Made by a program: the position numbers and the translations under genes. A DNA stretch of 64,000 nucleotides from Gemmatimonadota bacterium (lineage in GTDB: Bacteria; Gemmatimonadota; Gemmatimonadetes; Longimicrobiales; RSA9). Within the stretch, counting starts at the first letter, position 1. Each line of letters starts with the position of its first letter. Location of the stretch: positions 1 through 64,000 of the forward strand of contig JBDLIA010000003.1 in NCBI GenBank assembly GCA_039715185.1. The letters are read 5' to 3'. A model generated the notes under the pieces. It saw nothing but the letters and a program-made list of their open reading frames with translations, did no database searches and was not told the origin of the DNA. This document shows, in pieces, positions 16,820 through 25,936 of this stretch.

Positions 16820-18574
16820 TCAGTCCACCAGTCGGATGCTCGGCAGCAGTCGGAAGACACCCACCGTCGCGGCCGCGGCGATGGTGAGAGCGACCAGCCC
16901 ACGCCCTACCTGGCCGTAAAGCAGCAACCCCGTCCCGAATAGCGCCGCGTACACCAGCACGCACCCCAGGAACCACGCCAACAACGGCGTCGCGAAGCTG
17001 CCTTCGCCGTCCGTCGTCGCCGCGCTTCTTCCCACAACAGCCCTCCACCCCGGCCCGATCGGCCTGATCTTCTTATGGAACGCGCGCAGCGTGGCCTCGT
17101 CATCCGGCTGGGTCAGGAAAGTCACGGCGAGCCACCCTACCGACGTCACCGCAACCCCGATCACGAGCTCCAGCGAGGGGTTCAGATCCACGTACTGCAT
17201 GATCACCGCGACGACGAACGAGACGACCATCGCGCTGATCTCGCTCCACGCGTTGATGCGCCACCAGAACCAGCGGAGCAGGAAGACGAGGCCCGTTCCC
17301 GCGCCGATCTGCAGCATGAGCTGGAACGCCTGCAGGGCGTTCTCAAGCCACAGCGCCACGATCGACGCGAGCACGATCAGCCCCACCGTCGCGAGCCGCC
17401 CGGCCCGCACGTACGCGGCCTCCGTGCGCTCCCTGGCCACGAAACGGCGGTAGAAGTCGTCCACTACGTACGACGCGCCCCAGTTCAGGTGCGTGCTGAT
17501 GGTGGACATGTAGGCGGCTGCCAGCGAGGCGGCCACCAGTCCCAGCAGCCCGTGGGGGACGAACACGAGCATGGCTGGATACGCCATGTCGTTGCCGACG
17601 AGGGTGGGGTCGACGTCCGGGAAGGCCGCCAGAATCGACGCCAGGTCCGGGTACACGATCAGAGACGCGAGCCCCACCAGGATCCATGGCCACGGCCGCA
17701 CCGCGTAGTGCGCGACGTTGAACCAGAGCGTGGCCTTGAGCGCGTGGCTCTCGTCCCGGGCGGCGAGCATGCGCTGCGCCGCGTAGCCTCCGCCGCCCGG
17801 CTCTGAGCCGGGGTACCAAGTGCTCCACCACTGCACGGCGATCGGCACGATGAACACCGCGGCCGCGGTGCTCCAGTCGGTGAAGTCGGGGAGGAACGAT
17901 AGCCGGGGGGCCACGTCCGGGTGGGAGACGAGCCCGGCCAGGCCGCCCACGTCGGGGTGGCCGAGGGCGTAGTAGGCGGCGGCCACGGCTCCGATCATCG
18001 CGATCACGAACAGGAGCAGATCCGTCACCACCACTCCCCACAAGCCCGAGGTGGCTGAGTAGAGCACCGTCAGGGCGCCGGCGACGAGCACCACCTCGTA
18101 CTTGTCTGCGCCCAGAAGCACGCCCCCGATCTTGATTGCGGCGAGCGTGACCGTGGCCATGATGACCACGTTGAAGAAGACCCCCAGGTAAAGCGCGCGG
18201 AAACCCCGCAGGAAGGCCGCCGGACGGCCCGAGTAGCGGAGCTCGTAGAAGCCGACGTCGGTGAAGACATCCGAGCGTCGCCACAGCCGGGCGTAGAAGA
18301 ACACCGTGGCCATGCCCGTGAGCAGGAACGCCCACCAGGCCCAGTTCTGGCTCACTCCGCCCGAGCGCACGAGGTCGGCGACCAGGTTGGGAGTGTCCGT
18401 GGAGAACGTCGTGGCGACCATCGACGTACCCAGCAGCCACCACGGCATCGTCCGGCCCGCCAGGAAGAACTCGCTCGTGTCCGAGCCCGCGCGGCGCGCG
18501 AAGTAGAGACCCACCGACACGGCGATCACCAGGTACGCTGCCAGGACGGTCCAGTCCAGCGTGTTCAGCTGCAT
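16820..18574 (-). CDS. Sodium:solute symporter (SSS family), sugar-type
   Basis: This is an inner-membrane secondary transporter. The 584-residue protein is a series of about 14 hydrophobic helices, starting WTVLAAYLVIAVSVGLYFA. It has SSS landmarks: the early FFLAGRTMPWW, the sodium-site region GTSMVATTFSTDTPN, and later LVAASLAAAYMSTISTHLNWG. Members with this layout carry sugars such as glucose, galactose or N-acetylated sugars with sodium. Its start overlaps the end of the nucleotidyltransferase gene by 10 bases, so the two are co-expressed. Position beside the GH109 and kinase genes supports uptake of the released sugar, although the substrate is not directly readable. Confidence 0.9.
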   Translation of the reverse strand: MQLNTLDWTVLAAYLVIAVSVGLYFARRAGSDTSEFFLAGRTMPWWLLGTSMVATTFSTDTPNLVADLVRSGGVSQNWAWWAFLLTGMATVFFYARLWRRSDVFTDVGFYELRYSGRPAAFLRGFRALYLGVFFNVVIMATVTLAAIKIGGVLLGADKYEVVLVAGALTVLYSATSGLWGVVVTDLLLFVIAMIGAVAAAYYALGHPDVGGLAGLVSHPDVAPRLSFLPDFTDWSTAAAVFIVPIAVQWWSTWYPGSEPGGGGYAAQRMLAARDESHALKATLWFNVAHYAVRPWPWILVGLASLIVYPDLASILAAFPDVDPTLVGNDMAYPAMLVFVPHGLLGLVAASLAAAYMSTISTHLNWGASYVVDDFYRRFVARERTEAAYVRAGRLATVGLIVLASIVALWLENALQAFQLMLQIGAGTGLVFLLRWFWWRINAWSEISAMVVSFVVAVIMQYVDLNPSLELVIGVAVTSVGWLAVTFLTQPDDEATLRAFHKKIRPIGPGWRAVVGRSAATTDGEGSFATPLLAWFLGCVLVYAALFGTGLLLYGQVGRGLVALTIAAAATVGVFRLLPSIRLVD

Positions 18575-19476
18575 GCGCCAAGGTCCGCCGGATAGACGCC
18601 GTCGGCAACGAGTCGAGCGATCCGGGCTCGCGCGACGGGCAGGTCGGCCCGCGAGGTGAGCCCGAACGGGACCTCGTCGGTCTCCAGGAGCCGCACCTGC
18701 GCCTCGCCATTTCGAAGCAGCCGGTCGACCGCCGCGGGGAGCATGAACTCGTCGTCAGGCCCCGGGACGGACGCGATGAACTCGCGCCAGAGGGTCTCGA
18801 GCGGAGGCAGGATCGCCGGGCACAAACCCCAGAGGTTCATTGAGACGAGGGCCTCCGGACCGAGCTTCGCGACGCGGCCATCCCCGGTCCTGCCCACGAA
18901 GCCTGCACCACCCCCCTCGCTCGCTGCGCGCACCTCGAAGAGTTCCTCGATCCCGGTGAGCCATCCGCCCCGGGATCGGCACAGCGCGCGCGACACCCCC
19001 TGCGAGAATCGCAGGGTCCGCTCGAGCCGGTATGCGATCACTGCCGTCCGCTCGTCGCCCGTCTCATCCGAGCACAGGAACTCGCCGAGCGCCATGATGG
19101 CGCGGCGACCGTAGAAGTCGTCCGCGTTGGCGACCGCGAAGCTGGCCTCGCCTACGACGTTCCCGGCGGAGAGCACCGCGTGCGCGGTCCCCCACGGCCT
19201 GGTCCTGCCCGCGGCGGGTGGCTGCTCGGTCGCCTCGACCGTCAGACCCGCCGGCGCGAACCTGGTGACCAGGGCGGCCAGGGGGTCGGCCATCCCGGGC
19301 GGTGAGACGATCACGGCGCGCCGGAAGCCAGCTAGCGCCGCGTCGTAGAGCGCATAGGCCGCCAGAGGCTCGCCCATTGGGCCCACGGGTTCGAGTTGCT
19401 TCGGCCCCCCGAACCTGGCGCCGCGCCCGCCCGCCAGGATGAGGATCGCGATGTCGTCGTCGTCGGCTCGTATCAC
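18565..19476 (-). CDS. Sugar-phosphate nucleotidyltransferase
   Basis: This is a GT-A-fold NTP transferase that would activate a sugar 1-phosphate. The N-terminal signature ILAGGRGARFGGPKQL binds the nucleotide, and NADDFYGRRA is the metal and sugar region. MNLWGLCP is found near residue 215 as in related transferases. A GTG at 19476 gives 303 residues. Together with the GHMP kinase, which makes a sugar 1-phosphate, this completes a two-step salvage route from free sugar to nucleotide sugar. The acceptor sugar (GalNAc, galactose or other) is an inference from the neighbours. Confidence 0.85.
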   Translation of the reverse strand: MIRADDDDIAILILAGGRGARFGGPKQLEPVGPMGEPLAAYALYDAALAGFRRAVIVSPPGMADPLAALVTRFAPAGLTVEATEQPPAAGRTRPWGTAHAVLSAGNVVGEASFAVANADDFYGRRAIMALGEFLCSDETGDERTAVIAYRLERTLRFSQGVSRALCRSRGGWLTGIEELFEVRAASEGGGAGFVGRTGDGRVAKLGPEALVSMNLWGLCPAILPPLETLWREFIASVPGPDDEFMLPAAVDRLLRNGEAQVRLLETDEVPFGLTSRADLPVARARIARLVADGVYPADLGACS

Positions 19477-19560
19477 CCGCCCAACAGACGCGGCGCGGTG
19501 CCTGGAGGAAAGCCCGGGACGCCGGCCGGCGATTCGCCAGACCGGTAAACGGAGCGCACC

Positions 19561-20214
19561 GTGCTTGCGTCACATGCCCGAGAACCGGAAGGAGGACGAC
19601 TCCTGGGAGCGCCTGGACAGCCGTTGAATCCCACGTCGAGTGAAGTCGATGTCGACGGCCTGGCCAGCGCTGCGGCGGCGGGCGAGCCGGACGCGTTCGA
19701 GGCCCTCGTTCGGATCGTGTACGTGCGCATTTACCGCTGGGCGCTGGCGGGAGTCGGCGATGCCGATGATGCCGAGGACGTGACTCAACGCGTGCTCGTC
19801 GCGCTCCACGCGAAGCTGCGCGGCTGGGAGGGGCGGGGCCGCTTCACCACCTGGCTGTACCGGATCACGGCGAACGAGGCGTCGTCCTGGCGGAGGCGGG
19901 CGCAGAGCCTCCTGAGGCGAGCTCGGCAGGCGCAGGAGGCCACCGTTGGCGTCGTCCGTGAGGCATCCGCGGAGCCGACGGTGGACCGACAGAGGCTCAT
20001 GGAGCGGGTGGAGGCGCACTTCCTCCGGCTCCCGAGGAGACAGCGCGAGGTGATGGACCTGGTGGACTTGCAGGGCTTCTCGCCCAAGGAGACCGCTGAA
20101 ATGCTGGGACTCAACGACTCGACGGTACGGGCGAACCTCTTCAAGGCCAGGCGGGCGCTGCGGTCTCGCCTCCTGGTAGAGGACCCGCACGCGCACGAGA
20201 GGCTCGAAGGATGA
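19561..20214 (+). CDS. ECF-type RNA polymerase sigma factor
   Basis: Region 2 is visible as DAFEALVRIVYVRIYRWAL, DAEDVTQRVLVALHAKL and FTTWLYRITANEASSWRR. Region 4 is LPRRQREVMDLVDLQGFSPKETAEMLG. At 217 residues from the GTG at 19561 the N-terminus is longer than usual; a TTG at 19624 would give a more typical length, and the sequence does not settle which is used. The anti-sigma gene begins inside its stop (ATGA). The gene is divergent from the nucleotidyltransferase with an 84-base gap that must hold its promoter. It forms a three-gene operon with the anti-sigma factor and a secretin-like lipoprotein. Confidence 0.88.
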   Translation: MLASHAREPEGGRLLGAPGQPLNPTSSEVDVDGLASAAAAGEPDAFEALVRIVYVRIYRWALAGVGDADDAEDVTQRVLVALHAKLRGWEGRGRFTTWLYRITANEASSWRRRAQSLLRRARQAQEATVGVVREASAEPTVDRQRLMERVEAHFLRLPRRQREVMDLVDLQGFSPKETAEMLGLNDSTVRANLFKARRALRSRLLVEDPHAHERLEG

Positions 20215-20735
20215 GCTGCCTGCGAGCGGAGCGGTGGGTGCTCGAGGCTCGCCCGGCGGAGTTGGCCGAGGCGCCTGAATGGGTCACCCGGCACGTAGCT
20301 GAATGTCGAGCGTGCTCGGCCGCGCTGAGTGCGGCTCGGCAGGCGCATGGCCTGCTCGCCGCGAGCCTGGAGCGGGCGACTCCCCGGCTTTCGGCCGACG
20401 ACGCGGTGCGGATGGCGCTCAAGGGCTACTCGCGGAGTTCGCGAAGGGAGGCTGTGGAGGAGCGCGGAGCGACCCGCGCGCCCGCGACTCGTTGGTGGCG
20501 GGTGGCTCCGGCGTCGCTCGCCGCGCTGGCCCTGGCGGTGCTCCTGTGGCCCTCCGGGTCCGTCGCTCCGCCGACCGGTGCGAACCTCTTCGGTCCTCCA
20601 GGTCAAAGCGCTGACAGGCCCGAGGCCTTCGCGGTCGAGGTCGCAGGAGGCGCTCGGGTGGCCGTGTTCCAGACTCACAATCCGAAGATTCGCGTGGTCT
20701 GGCTGTACGATGGACTACGCCCAACCGAGAGGTAG
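20211..20735 (+). CDS. Zinc-finger anti-sigma factor, membrane-anchored
   Basis: The N-terminal domain contains HVAECRAC (HxxxCxxC), the zinc-binding anti-sigma motif. A transmembrane helix lies at about residues 100-118 (VAPASLAALALAVLLWP). The short extracytoplasmic tail ends with FAVEVAGGARVAVFQTHNPKIRVVWLYD, a strand-rich tail. The start overlaps the sigma stop and the next gene starts 4 bases after the stop, so all three are one operon. It is predicted to hold the sigma factor at the membrane until an envelope signal arrives. Length is 174 residues. Confidence 0.82.
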   Translation: MSCLRAERWVLEARPAELAEAPEWVTRHVAECRACSAALSAARQAHGLLAASLERATPRLSADDAVRMALKGYSRSSRREAVEERGATRAPATRWWRVAPASLAALALAVLLWPSGSVAPPTGANLFGPPGQSADRPEAFAVEVAGGARVAVFQTHNPKIRVVWLYDGLRPTER

Positions 20736-20739
20736 ACCC

Positions 20740-21456
20740 ATGCACGATGAAGCTGTCAGCAGAGCGAGCCGCACCCGGGCGCGAGTGGGTCGTTCACTGT
20801 TGCTGGGAATCGCCGCGCTCGCCCTGGCCTGCCAGTCCGAGGGGCGCCTGGAGACCCGCACGTTCGACCTCCAGTTCCTGGAGCCGAGCGAGGCTGCGGA
20901 CATCGTGATGCCGTACGTATACGCCGAGCGCGCCGCCGCGCCGGGCATGATCACCACCTTCCAGTCCGGGATCACGGTCAGGGAAACGCCTGAGGCGCTG
21001 GACAGGATCGCCGTCGTGCTGGAACGTTACGATCGGGAGAGGCCCGGCGTCCGGCTGCATTTTCGGGTGATCGAGGCGGACGGCTTCGAGGAGACCGATG
21101 AGCGCATCGCCGACGTGCGCGAGGCGCTGGATGCCCTGTTTCGATTCGAGGGCTACCGGCTCGCTACCGAGGCCGAGATGGCGCTTTCGGAGGGGGCACG
21201 CTCGTCCCAGCCGGTCGCCACGGCCGAGCGCGCATACGAGCTCGCCGCGTGGGTCGGCAACGTCCGCGTCGCCACCGAAGGCGATGGCGGGTCGGTGACC
21301 GTCGGAGTGCGCCTTTCGGCCGGCGTCGTGGGCCATACCATCGAGACCACCCTGACCGTGCCACTGGGGGAGACCGTAGTGCTCGGCAGCGGCAGGCGCT
21401 CCGCCTCCGAGCCGACCACGATCCTGACAGTTCGGCCGGAACTGGTGGAGTATTGA
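20740..21456 (+). CDS. Lipoprotein with secretin-like domains
   Basis: The ATG at 20740 follows GAGAGG and gives a lipoprotein signal with lipobox ALAC (LALACQS). The mature part resembles pieces of a secretin. FDLQFLEPSEAADIVMPYV followed by ITVRETPEALDRIAVVLERYD looks like an N1/NolW-type ring subdomain. VRLHFRVIEAD and the late ETTLTVPLGETVVLGSG look like the start of a secretin beta domain. At 238 residues it is far too short to be a complete secretin, and no type II, III or IV secretion genes are nearby. It shares an operon with a sigma/anti-sigma pair, so an envelope-sensing or pilotin-like role is possible. The assignment rests on pattern only. Confidence 0.6.
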   Translation: MHDEAVSRASRTRARVGRSLLLGIAALALACQSEGRLETRTFDLQFLEPSEAADIVMPYVYAERAAAPGMITTFQSGITVRETPEALDRIAVVLERYDRERPGVRLHFRVIEADGFEETDERIADVREALDALFRFEGYRLATEAEMALSEGARSSQPVATAERAYELAAWVGNVRVATEGDGGSVTVGVRLSAGVVGHTIETTLTVPLGETVVLGSGRRSASEPTTILTVRPELVEY

Positions 21457-21466
21457 GCGGGCCGGG

Positions 21467-21482
21467 GCGCGCGACCGCGCGC
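21467..21482 (+). terminator. Terminator-like hairpin
   Basis: GCGCGC, loop GACC and GCGCGC form a 6-bp stem 10 bases after the stop of the lipoprotein gene. There is no T-tract. It probably closes the sigma/anti-sigma/lipoprotein operon. Confidence 0.4.
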
Positions 21483-21711
21483 TGCGGGAGGCTACGGATG
21501 GTGATCTCGAACCAAGCGCGAAAGCACCCCGCTAATTACCCAAGATCATGCCATAAAAGCACTTGAGGGCTACGGGAGGGCTTGCGTCGCCGGCCCTCTC
21601 TCCACATATTCGAAATGCGACGTCCACGACTGTCGCCCGCGGGCTATCCGAAAGGCCCCCGGCACTCCAGCCCGGCCCCACGCCGGTTTCATTCACAGCC
21701 CGGAGGACGTT

Positions 21712-22230
21712 ATGCGCCGCCCGAACGAGCGACGCCGGCCGAAGGCGCATCAGCCGGCGGGTCGACCCCCAGAGTCTGCGAGTGAGTCGTGTTACCGCTG
21801 CCGCCACGGGCGCGGAGTGATCGCGTGCGCTTGCCGATACGCGCGGCGCGCGAGCCGCGAGCGCCCAGCGGCTGGCCGGCTGGCCTACGCCAGCAAGTTG
21901 GCGAGCGGCCTCATCCTCCTCATCTGCCGTCGCTTCGGTCCGGGAGTCGCGCTCGTCGCGGTGCGCGGCGTCGTGCCCAAGATGGCGCCCGCGCTGGCGG
22001 CGCTGCCTGCGCTGGTGAAGTCGGCCTGGGTCTGGCTGGGAGGGCTGTCGATCGCCACGGCAACGGCGGTTTCCATCGGCGCCGCACCGGCGCCCGTGCC
22101 GGTGGATTCCGTCCCACCAGCGCAGGTTGAGTGCGCGGTGCGAGTAGACGCCAGGCATGAGACGTGCGCCGTCGCCGGAGACGGCATCGCGGGGCGCGCC
22201 GTCGACGAGGCAGGGGCCTCGGTCCGGTAG
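21712..22230 (+). CDS. Hypothetical protein, weakly supported
   Basis: This frame is kept mainly because its ATG has a good GGAGGA site 6 bases upstream and because it holds two hydrophobic stretches (LASGLILLI and WVWLGGLSIATATAVSIGAA) that could be membrane segments. An N-terminal cysteine cluster (CYRCRHGRG, CAC) precedes them. It matches no family I recognise. The region from 21457 to 22269 otherwise holds no recognised gene; its stretch around 21525-21570 is unusually A/T-rich and may contain a promoter. A longer minus-strand frame covers the same area but looks like composition noise. Confidence 0.35.
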   Translation: MRRPNERRRPKAHQPAGRPPESASESCYRCRHGRGVIACACRYARRASRERPAAGRLAYASKLASGLILLICRRFGPGVALVAVRGVVPKMAPALAALPALVKSAWVWLGGLSIATATAVSIGAAPAPVPVDSVPPAQVECAVRVDARHETCAVAGDGIAGRAVDEAGASVR

Positions 22231-22269
22231 CCGTCTCGCCCCGCGTTTGCCCGCGAAAGGAGAGGGATC

Positions 22270-22854
22270 TTGGCAGGTGCGTGGTCCAGCGCGTATCCTG
22301 CCGCGGACGCAGGGGCTCAAACGGAAGAAGCAATGAAGACGAACGGATTTCGCGGGTGCCAGTGGGGCGCGGACAGGGATGAAATCGTCGCCCATGAGGG
22401 GAAGTCTCCCATGGGCGAGGAGCGCAATGTCCTGGTCTACTCCACCATGCTCGTAGGCTCGGAGTGCCGAGTGTTCTACGGGCTCACCGAGGGACGGCTC
22501 GCGTACGGCGGATACACCATCGATCACCAGGATGATCGCAGGGACGTGGCCGACTACATGGCGCTGAAGTCGCGGCTGGAGGAGAAGTACGGCGAGCCGA
22601 GCTCGTCGGGAACGGACTGGCACCCGAGTCTAGAGGTCATTCCGGATGTGGCGACGGAAAGCGCGGCCGCCGCGGCCGTCGCGAGCGGTGCGGTCAAGTT
22701 CCGGGCGGCCTGGACGCTGGAAGACTCCAGCATCGTCACCGTCCTGACCGCGGATGACCAGCGCAACGCGTACGTCGGAGTCTTCTATTACGACAACGGC
22801 TACGCCGCGGGCCAGGCGGCATCCACGCGGGAGTCCGATCTGGCCCAGTTGTGA
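22270..22854 (+). CDS. Hypothetical protein with FRGCQWG-type domain
   Basis: The core begins FRGCQWGADRDEIVAHEG and continues through VYSTMLVGSECRVFYGLTEGRLAYGGY, with KSRLEEKYGEP later. This recalls a widespread family of small periplasmic or lipoprotein domains that start F-x-G-x-x-W-G. The TTG at 22270 has a strong AAGGAGAGG site and yields a short leader ending AGAQ that could be a weak export signal. The ATG at 22333, preceded by GGAAGAAG, is the alternative and would leave a cytoplasmic protein. No function is assigned. It stands alone, 22 bases before the AddB-like gene. Confidence 0.65.
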   Translation: MAGAWSSAYPAADAGAQTEEAMKTNGFRGCQWGADRDEIVAHEGKSPMGEERNVLVYSTMLVGSECRVFYGLTEGRLAYGGYTIDHQDDRRDVADYMALKSRLEEKYGEPSSSGTDWHPSLEVIPDVATESAAAAAVASGAVKFRAAWTLEDSSIVTVLTADDQRNAYVGVFYYDNGYAAGQAASTRESDLAQL

Positions 22855-22876
22855 CCCTCCCCGCCCTCATGCGGGC

Positions 22877-25800
22877 GTGATTTCACCAAGCGATCCTCGG
22901 CCGGACACCCTGTTCCTGCTTCGGCAGGGGGGCTTGCGCGATGACCTCGTCGCGCGCGCTGCCCGGGAGGGCCACCCGGGTTGGTGGGACCCGGGCGTTG
23001 CGCTCTTCCACGAAGTCGGTGACCGGCTGGGCCAGTCCGATCGCCGGCCGTGCGGCTCGTTCGAGCGGCTCGTGCTCGTCGAGCGGGCGCTCGCCGAGGC
23101 CGGCGCCTTCTTCGCCGCGTTGCGCCGGCCTGACGCCTTCGTGGACGCCGCCGATCGTCTTTTCGGAGAGCTGGCGGCCGAGGGCGTCACGCCGTCGGAG
23201 CTGGAAGCGGGGCTAGGACCGGGCGCGGCGCGGGACGGGTTTCAGCGCGAGCGAGATCGCGCGCTGACGAGCGCCTACCGGTTCTACACGGAGGCGCTGG
23301 AGGCCGAGGGCCGTCGCGACGGCCGCGACACGGTCGCCGACGCGGCCCGCCAGATGGTGTCCGATCCCGCCGCCTGCGCCGCCGCCCTGAACGGGCGTAC
23401 CCGCGTCCGCCTGGTGGGCTTGCAGGACCTGGCGGGTGGCTGGCCGCGGCTTCTCTCCGCGTTGCCGATGGTGCCCCGAGTGGAGCGCGTGGAGGTACAA
23501 AGCGCGGTCCGGCTGGACCTACCGCGAGAGGATATCCATGTGGTTTCGGCGCCGCTCGCGAACGCCCTGTGCGCCAGGCTGCTGGGGCCCGACGCCGCGC
23601 CCACGGACGCTCCCGCCCGCGAGACGTTTCCGCGCCTCGTGGCCTTCTCCGCGCACGGCGCCGACCGCGAAACCGAAGAGGTCGCCGCGCGCGTGCGCGC
23701 CCTCCTGGACGCGGGGGTGCCGCCCGCCGAGGTATGCGTGGTAGCTCGCAGCGGCCGCCCCTATACCGACCTGGCACTGCGCGCGCTGGACAGCGTCGGC
23801 GTGCCGGCCACCGCCCGGCGACGCCGTCGACTGGAGCAGATTCCGGTGGTGCGCGCGGTGCTGTCGTTGTTCTCGGCTGCCGCCCAGGGCTGGACCCGAC
23901 ACGGCCTGGCCGAACTCGCCGAGCAGCCCTACGTCGGCTCCGGGCTGGACGCCGTGGTCATCAACCACATCGGCTTTCACCGGCGCGTGGCCGGCCTGTC
24001 CGCCTGGAGTTCGGCGATTCGCCGGCTGCTGGAGCAGGCGGAGCTGAGCGAGCGGGAGTCCACCGAAGAGGGCGACGGTACCCGGCGTCCCTCGCGACTG
24101 CCGCCCGCGGAGTGGGTGCGCCGGACGCTGCACGGGTTCGAGTCGTTCGCGGAGAGCGCTCGCCTACTCGACCGTCCACGCACGCGCGGCGAGTGGCTCG
24201 AATGGCTGGGCGCAGCGCTCGACGCTGACACCTGGGGGGTGTCGCGGCTGCTGTATCGGCTTCCCGGTGGACGCGAGGAACTGGCGCGGTGGGACGTCGC
24301 CGGCTGGGAAGGGATGCGCCGCATCGTCGACGAGCTCCGAGCGGGCGAGGACTCCTGGGGCAGCGACGACGCTCTCCTGGACGTGACCTCGTTCGCTCGC
24401 TTTCTCAGATCCATGCTCAAGGGCGACGCGGCGATCTGGACCACGGTCCGCACCGGCGTCCGCGTGCTCGAGGCGCCCGCGGCGGCCTACCGGCGCTTCG
24501 CCCACGTCTTCGTCGTCGGCATGGAGAGCGGTCGCTGGCCGCTTTTGGCACCCGCGTCGCCACTGCTGGAGGAAGGGGACCGCGAGCGGCTGCGCGCGGC
24601 GGGCCTGCCGCTGCGCACGCGGACCCATTGGGAGCGCCGCGAGCGCGACCTGTTCGGCGTCGTGGTGGGGGCCGCGGCCCAGTCGCTGACGCTCTCGTGG
24701 TCGCGCGTCGACGACCGCGGCGAAGGTACTATCGCGTCCGGCTTCCTGGAGGATCTGGAGTCCGTCGCCGGGTCGTTTCCGGTGGAGGCGATCCCCACCC
24801 GCCGCGTGCTCACACCCGGAGTCCCGCTGTTTGAAGGGGCCGCCGGCGCGCGCCAGGCCGAGTACGCCGCGCGCATGGAGGAAGAGCGAGCCGCGGGACG
24901 GCCGGGGCCGTGGAACGGGCTCGTCGAGGATCCCGAGCTCGTCGCCTGGCTGACGAGCCAGTACGGGGACTCCTACGTGTGGAGTCCCACGTCCCTGGAG
25001 GGGATGGCCAAGTGTCCATGGGCCTGGTACAGCGCCCGCCTCCTGCGGCTGGAGAAGCGCGAGGATCCCGATGCGGACCTGGAGCCGATCGCGCGCGGAA
25101 ACCTGTTTCACGACGCGCTCCACCGCTTCTACGATCGCGCCCGAGAGAGGGTCGACGCGCCCTTCCGTCTGATGCCAGCCGACCTGGACTGGGCGCGGCC
25201 GGCGGTGGGCGAGGCGCTGCGACGGGCCATCGAGGAGGCCACGCCCCGGGACGCCGCCGCGCTGCGCGCCGTTCCACCCGCCCTGAGGGACGCGAAGACC
25301 ACCGAGCTGGAGCGCGCGCTCGTGCGCTACCTGGAGTGGGAGGCGGAGTTGGCCGCCCAGGGGGAAAACAAGCGCGCGTACACCAAGTATCCCCAACTCC
25401 GGACCGGTGTCGTGGAGCACGAGCTGGCCTTCGAGGACCTGGAGGTCGCCGCCGGATCCGGCTCCCTGCGGATTCGCGGCAAGATCGACCGCGTGGAGGT
25501 GGGCACCGATCCGCGCGTGCGGGACGTCCACACGTTCCTGGCCGCGGTCGACTACAAGTCCAGCGACTGGTCCGTGCCCGCGCGCGGCAAGCGCCAAGGC
25601 TGGGACGACGGCGTCGTGCTGCAGATCCCCCTGTACGCGGCTGCGCTGGAGCAGCTTCGACCGGGACAAGAGATCGCGCGCTTGGAGTACCGCACCATCA
25701 GCAACCGCAACGTGAAGCACCAATTGCCGCTCGTGACCGTCGCCAAAGGCGACGAAGAGCTGGTTCGAGACCCGGCTCAGGCGAGCCGGCGGGAGCGGGC

Positions 25801-25936
25801 GTTGGAGGCCGCCGCGCGGCAGGCCGCCGAGGTGCGGGCGGGGCGCTTCCCGGCGCGCCCGGCCCCCTCCTGCGGGTGCCCTCCCTATTGCCAGGGCTGG
25901 GACATCTGCCGCGTGCCGGGAGGCCCGAAGCGATGA
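22877..25936 (+). CDS. AddB-like helicase-nuclease subunit (PD-(D/E)XK, Fe-S)
   Basis: This is predicted to be one subunit of an AddAB-type double-strand-break resection enzyme. The N-terminal two thirds resemble the inactivated helicase half of AddB, including VGMESGRWPLLAPASPLLEE. The C-terminal nuclease has GNLFHDALHRFYD, the metal motif AAVDYKSSDW with catalytic Asp and Lys, and QIPLYAAALEQL. A Cys in GMAKCPWAWY and the late cluster CGCPPYCQGWDIC are placed like the 4Fe-4S ligands of AddB and Cas4, with slightly altered spacing. The GTG at 22877 gives 1019 residues; its ribosome site is poor. The stop overlaps the next ATG (ATGA), so it is coupled to the helicase. Confidence 0.85.
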   Translation: MISPSDPRPDTLFLLRQGGLRDDLVARAAREGHPGWWDPGVALFHEVGDRLGQSDRRPCGSFERLVLVERALAEAGAFFAALRRPDAFVDAADRLFGELAAEGVTPSELEAGLGPGAARDGFQRERDRALTSAYRFYTEALEAEGRRDGRDTVADAARQMVSDPAACAAALNGRTRVRLVGLQDLAGGWPRLLSALPMVPRVERVEVQSAVRLDLPREDIHVVSAPLANALCARLLGPDAAPTDAPARETFPRLVAFSAHGADRETEEVAARVRALLDAGVPPAEVCVVARSGRPYTDLALRALDSVGVPATARRRRRLEQIPVVRAVLSLFSAAAQGWTRHGLAELAEQPYVGSGLDAVVINHIGFHRRVAGLSAWSSAIRRLLEQAELSERESTEEGDGTRRPSRLPPAEWVRRTLHGFESFAESARLLDRPRTRGEWLEWLGAALDADTWGVSRLLYRLPGGREELARWDVAGWEGMRRIVDELRAGEDSWGSDDALLDVTSFARFLRSMLKGDAAIWTTVRTGVRVLEAPAAAYRRFAHVFVVGMESGRWPLLAPASPLLEEGDRERLRAAGLPLRTRTHWERRERDLFGVVVGAAAQSLTLSWSRVDDRGEGTIASGFLEDLESVAGSFPVEAIPTRRVLTPGVPLFEGAAGARQAEYAARMEEERAAGRPGPWNGLVEDPELVAWLTSQYGDSYVWSPTSLEGMAKCPWAWYSARLLRLEKREDPDADLEPIARGNLFHDALHRFYDRARERVDAPFRLMPADLDWARPAVGEALRRAIEEATPRDAAALRAVPPALRDAKTTELERALVRYLEWEAELAAQGENKRAYTKYPQLRTGVVEHELAFEDLEVAAGSGSLRIRGKIDRVEVGTDPRVRDVHTFLAAVDYKSSDWSVPARGKRQGWDDGVVLQIPLYAAALEQLRPGQEIARLEYRTISNRNVKHQLPLVTVAKGDEELVRDPAQASRRERALEAAARQAAEVRAGRFPARPAPSCGCPPYCQGWDICRVPGGPKR

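Noticed and set aside
21532-22623. Long minus-strand frame of 363 codons
   Set aside because: It overlaps a better-supported plus-strand gene with a recognisable domain, and its translation is low-complexity.
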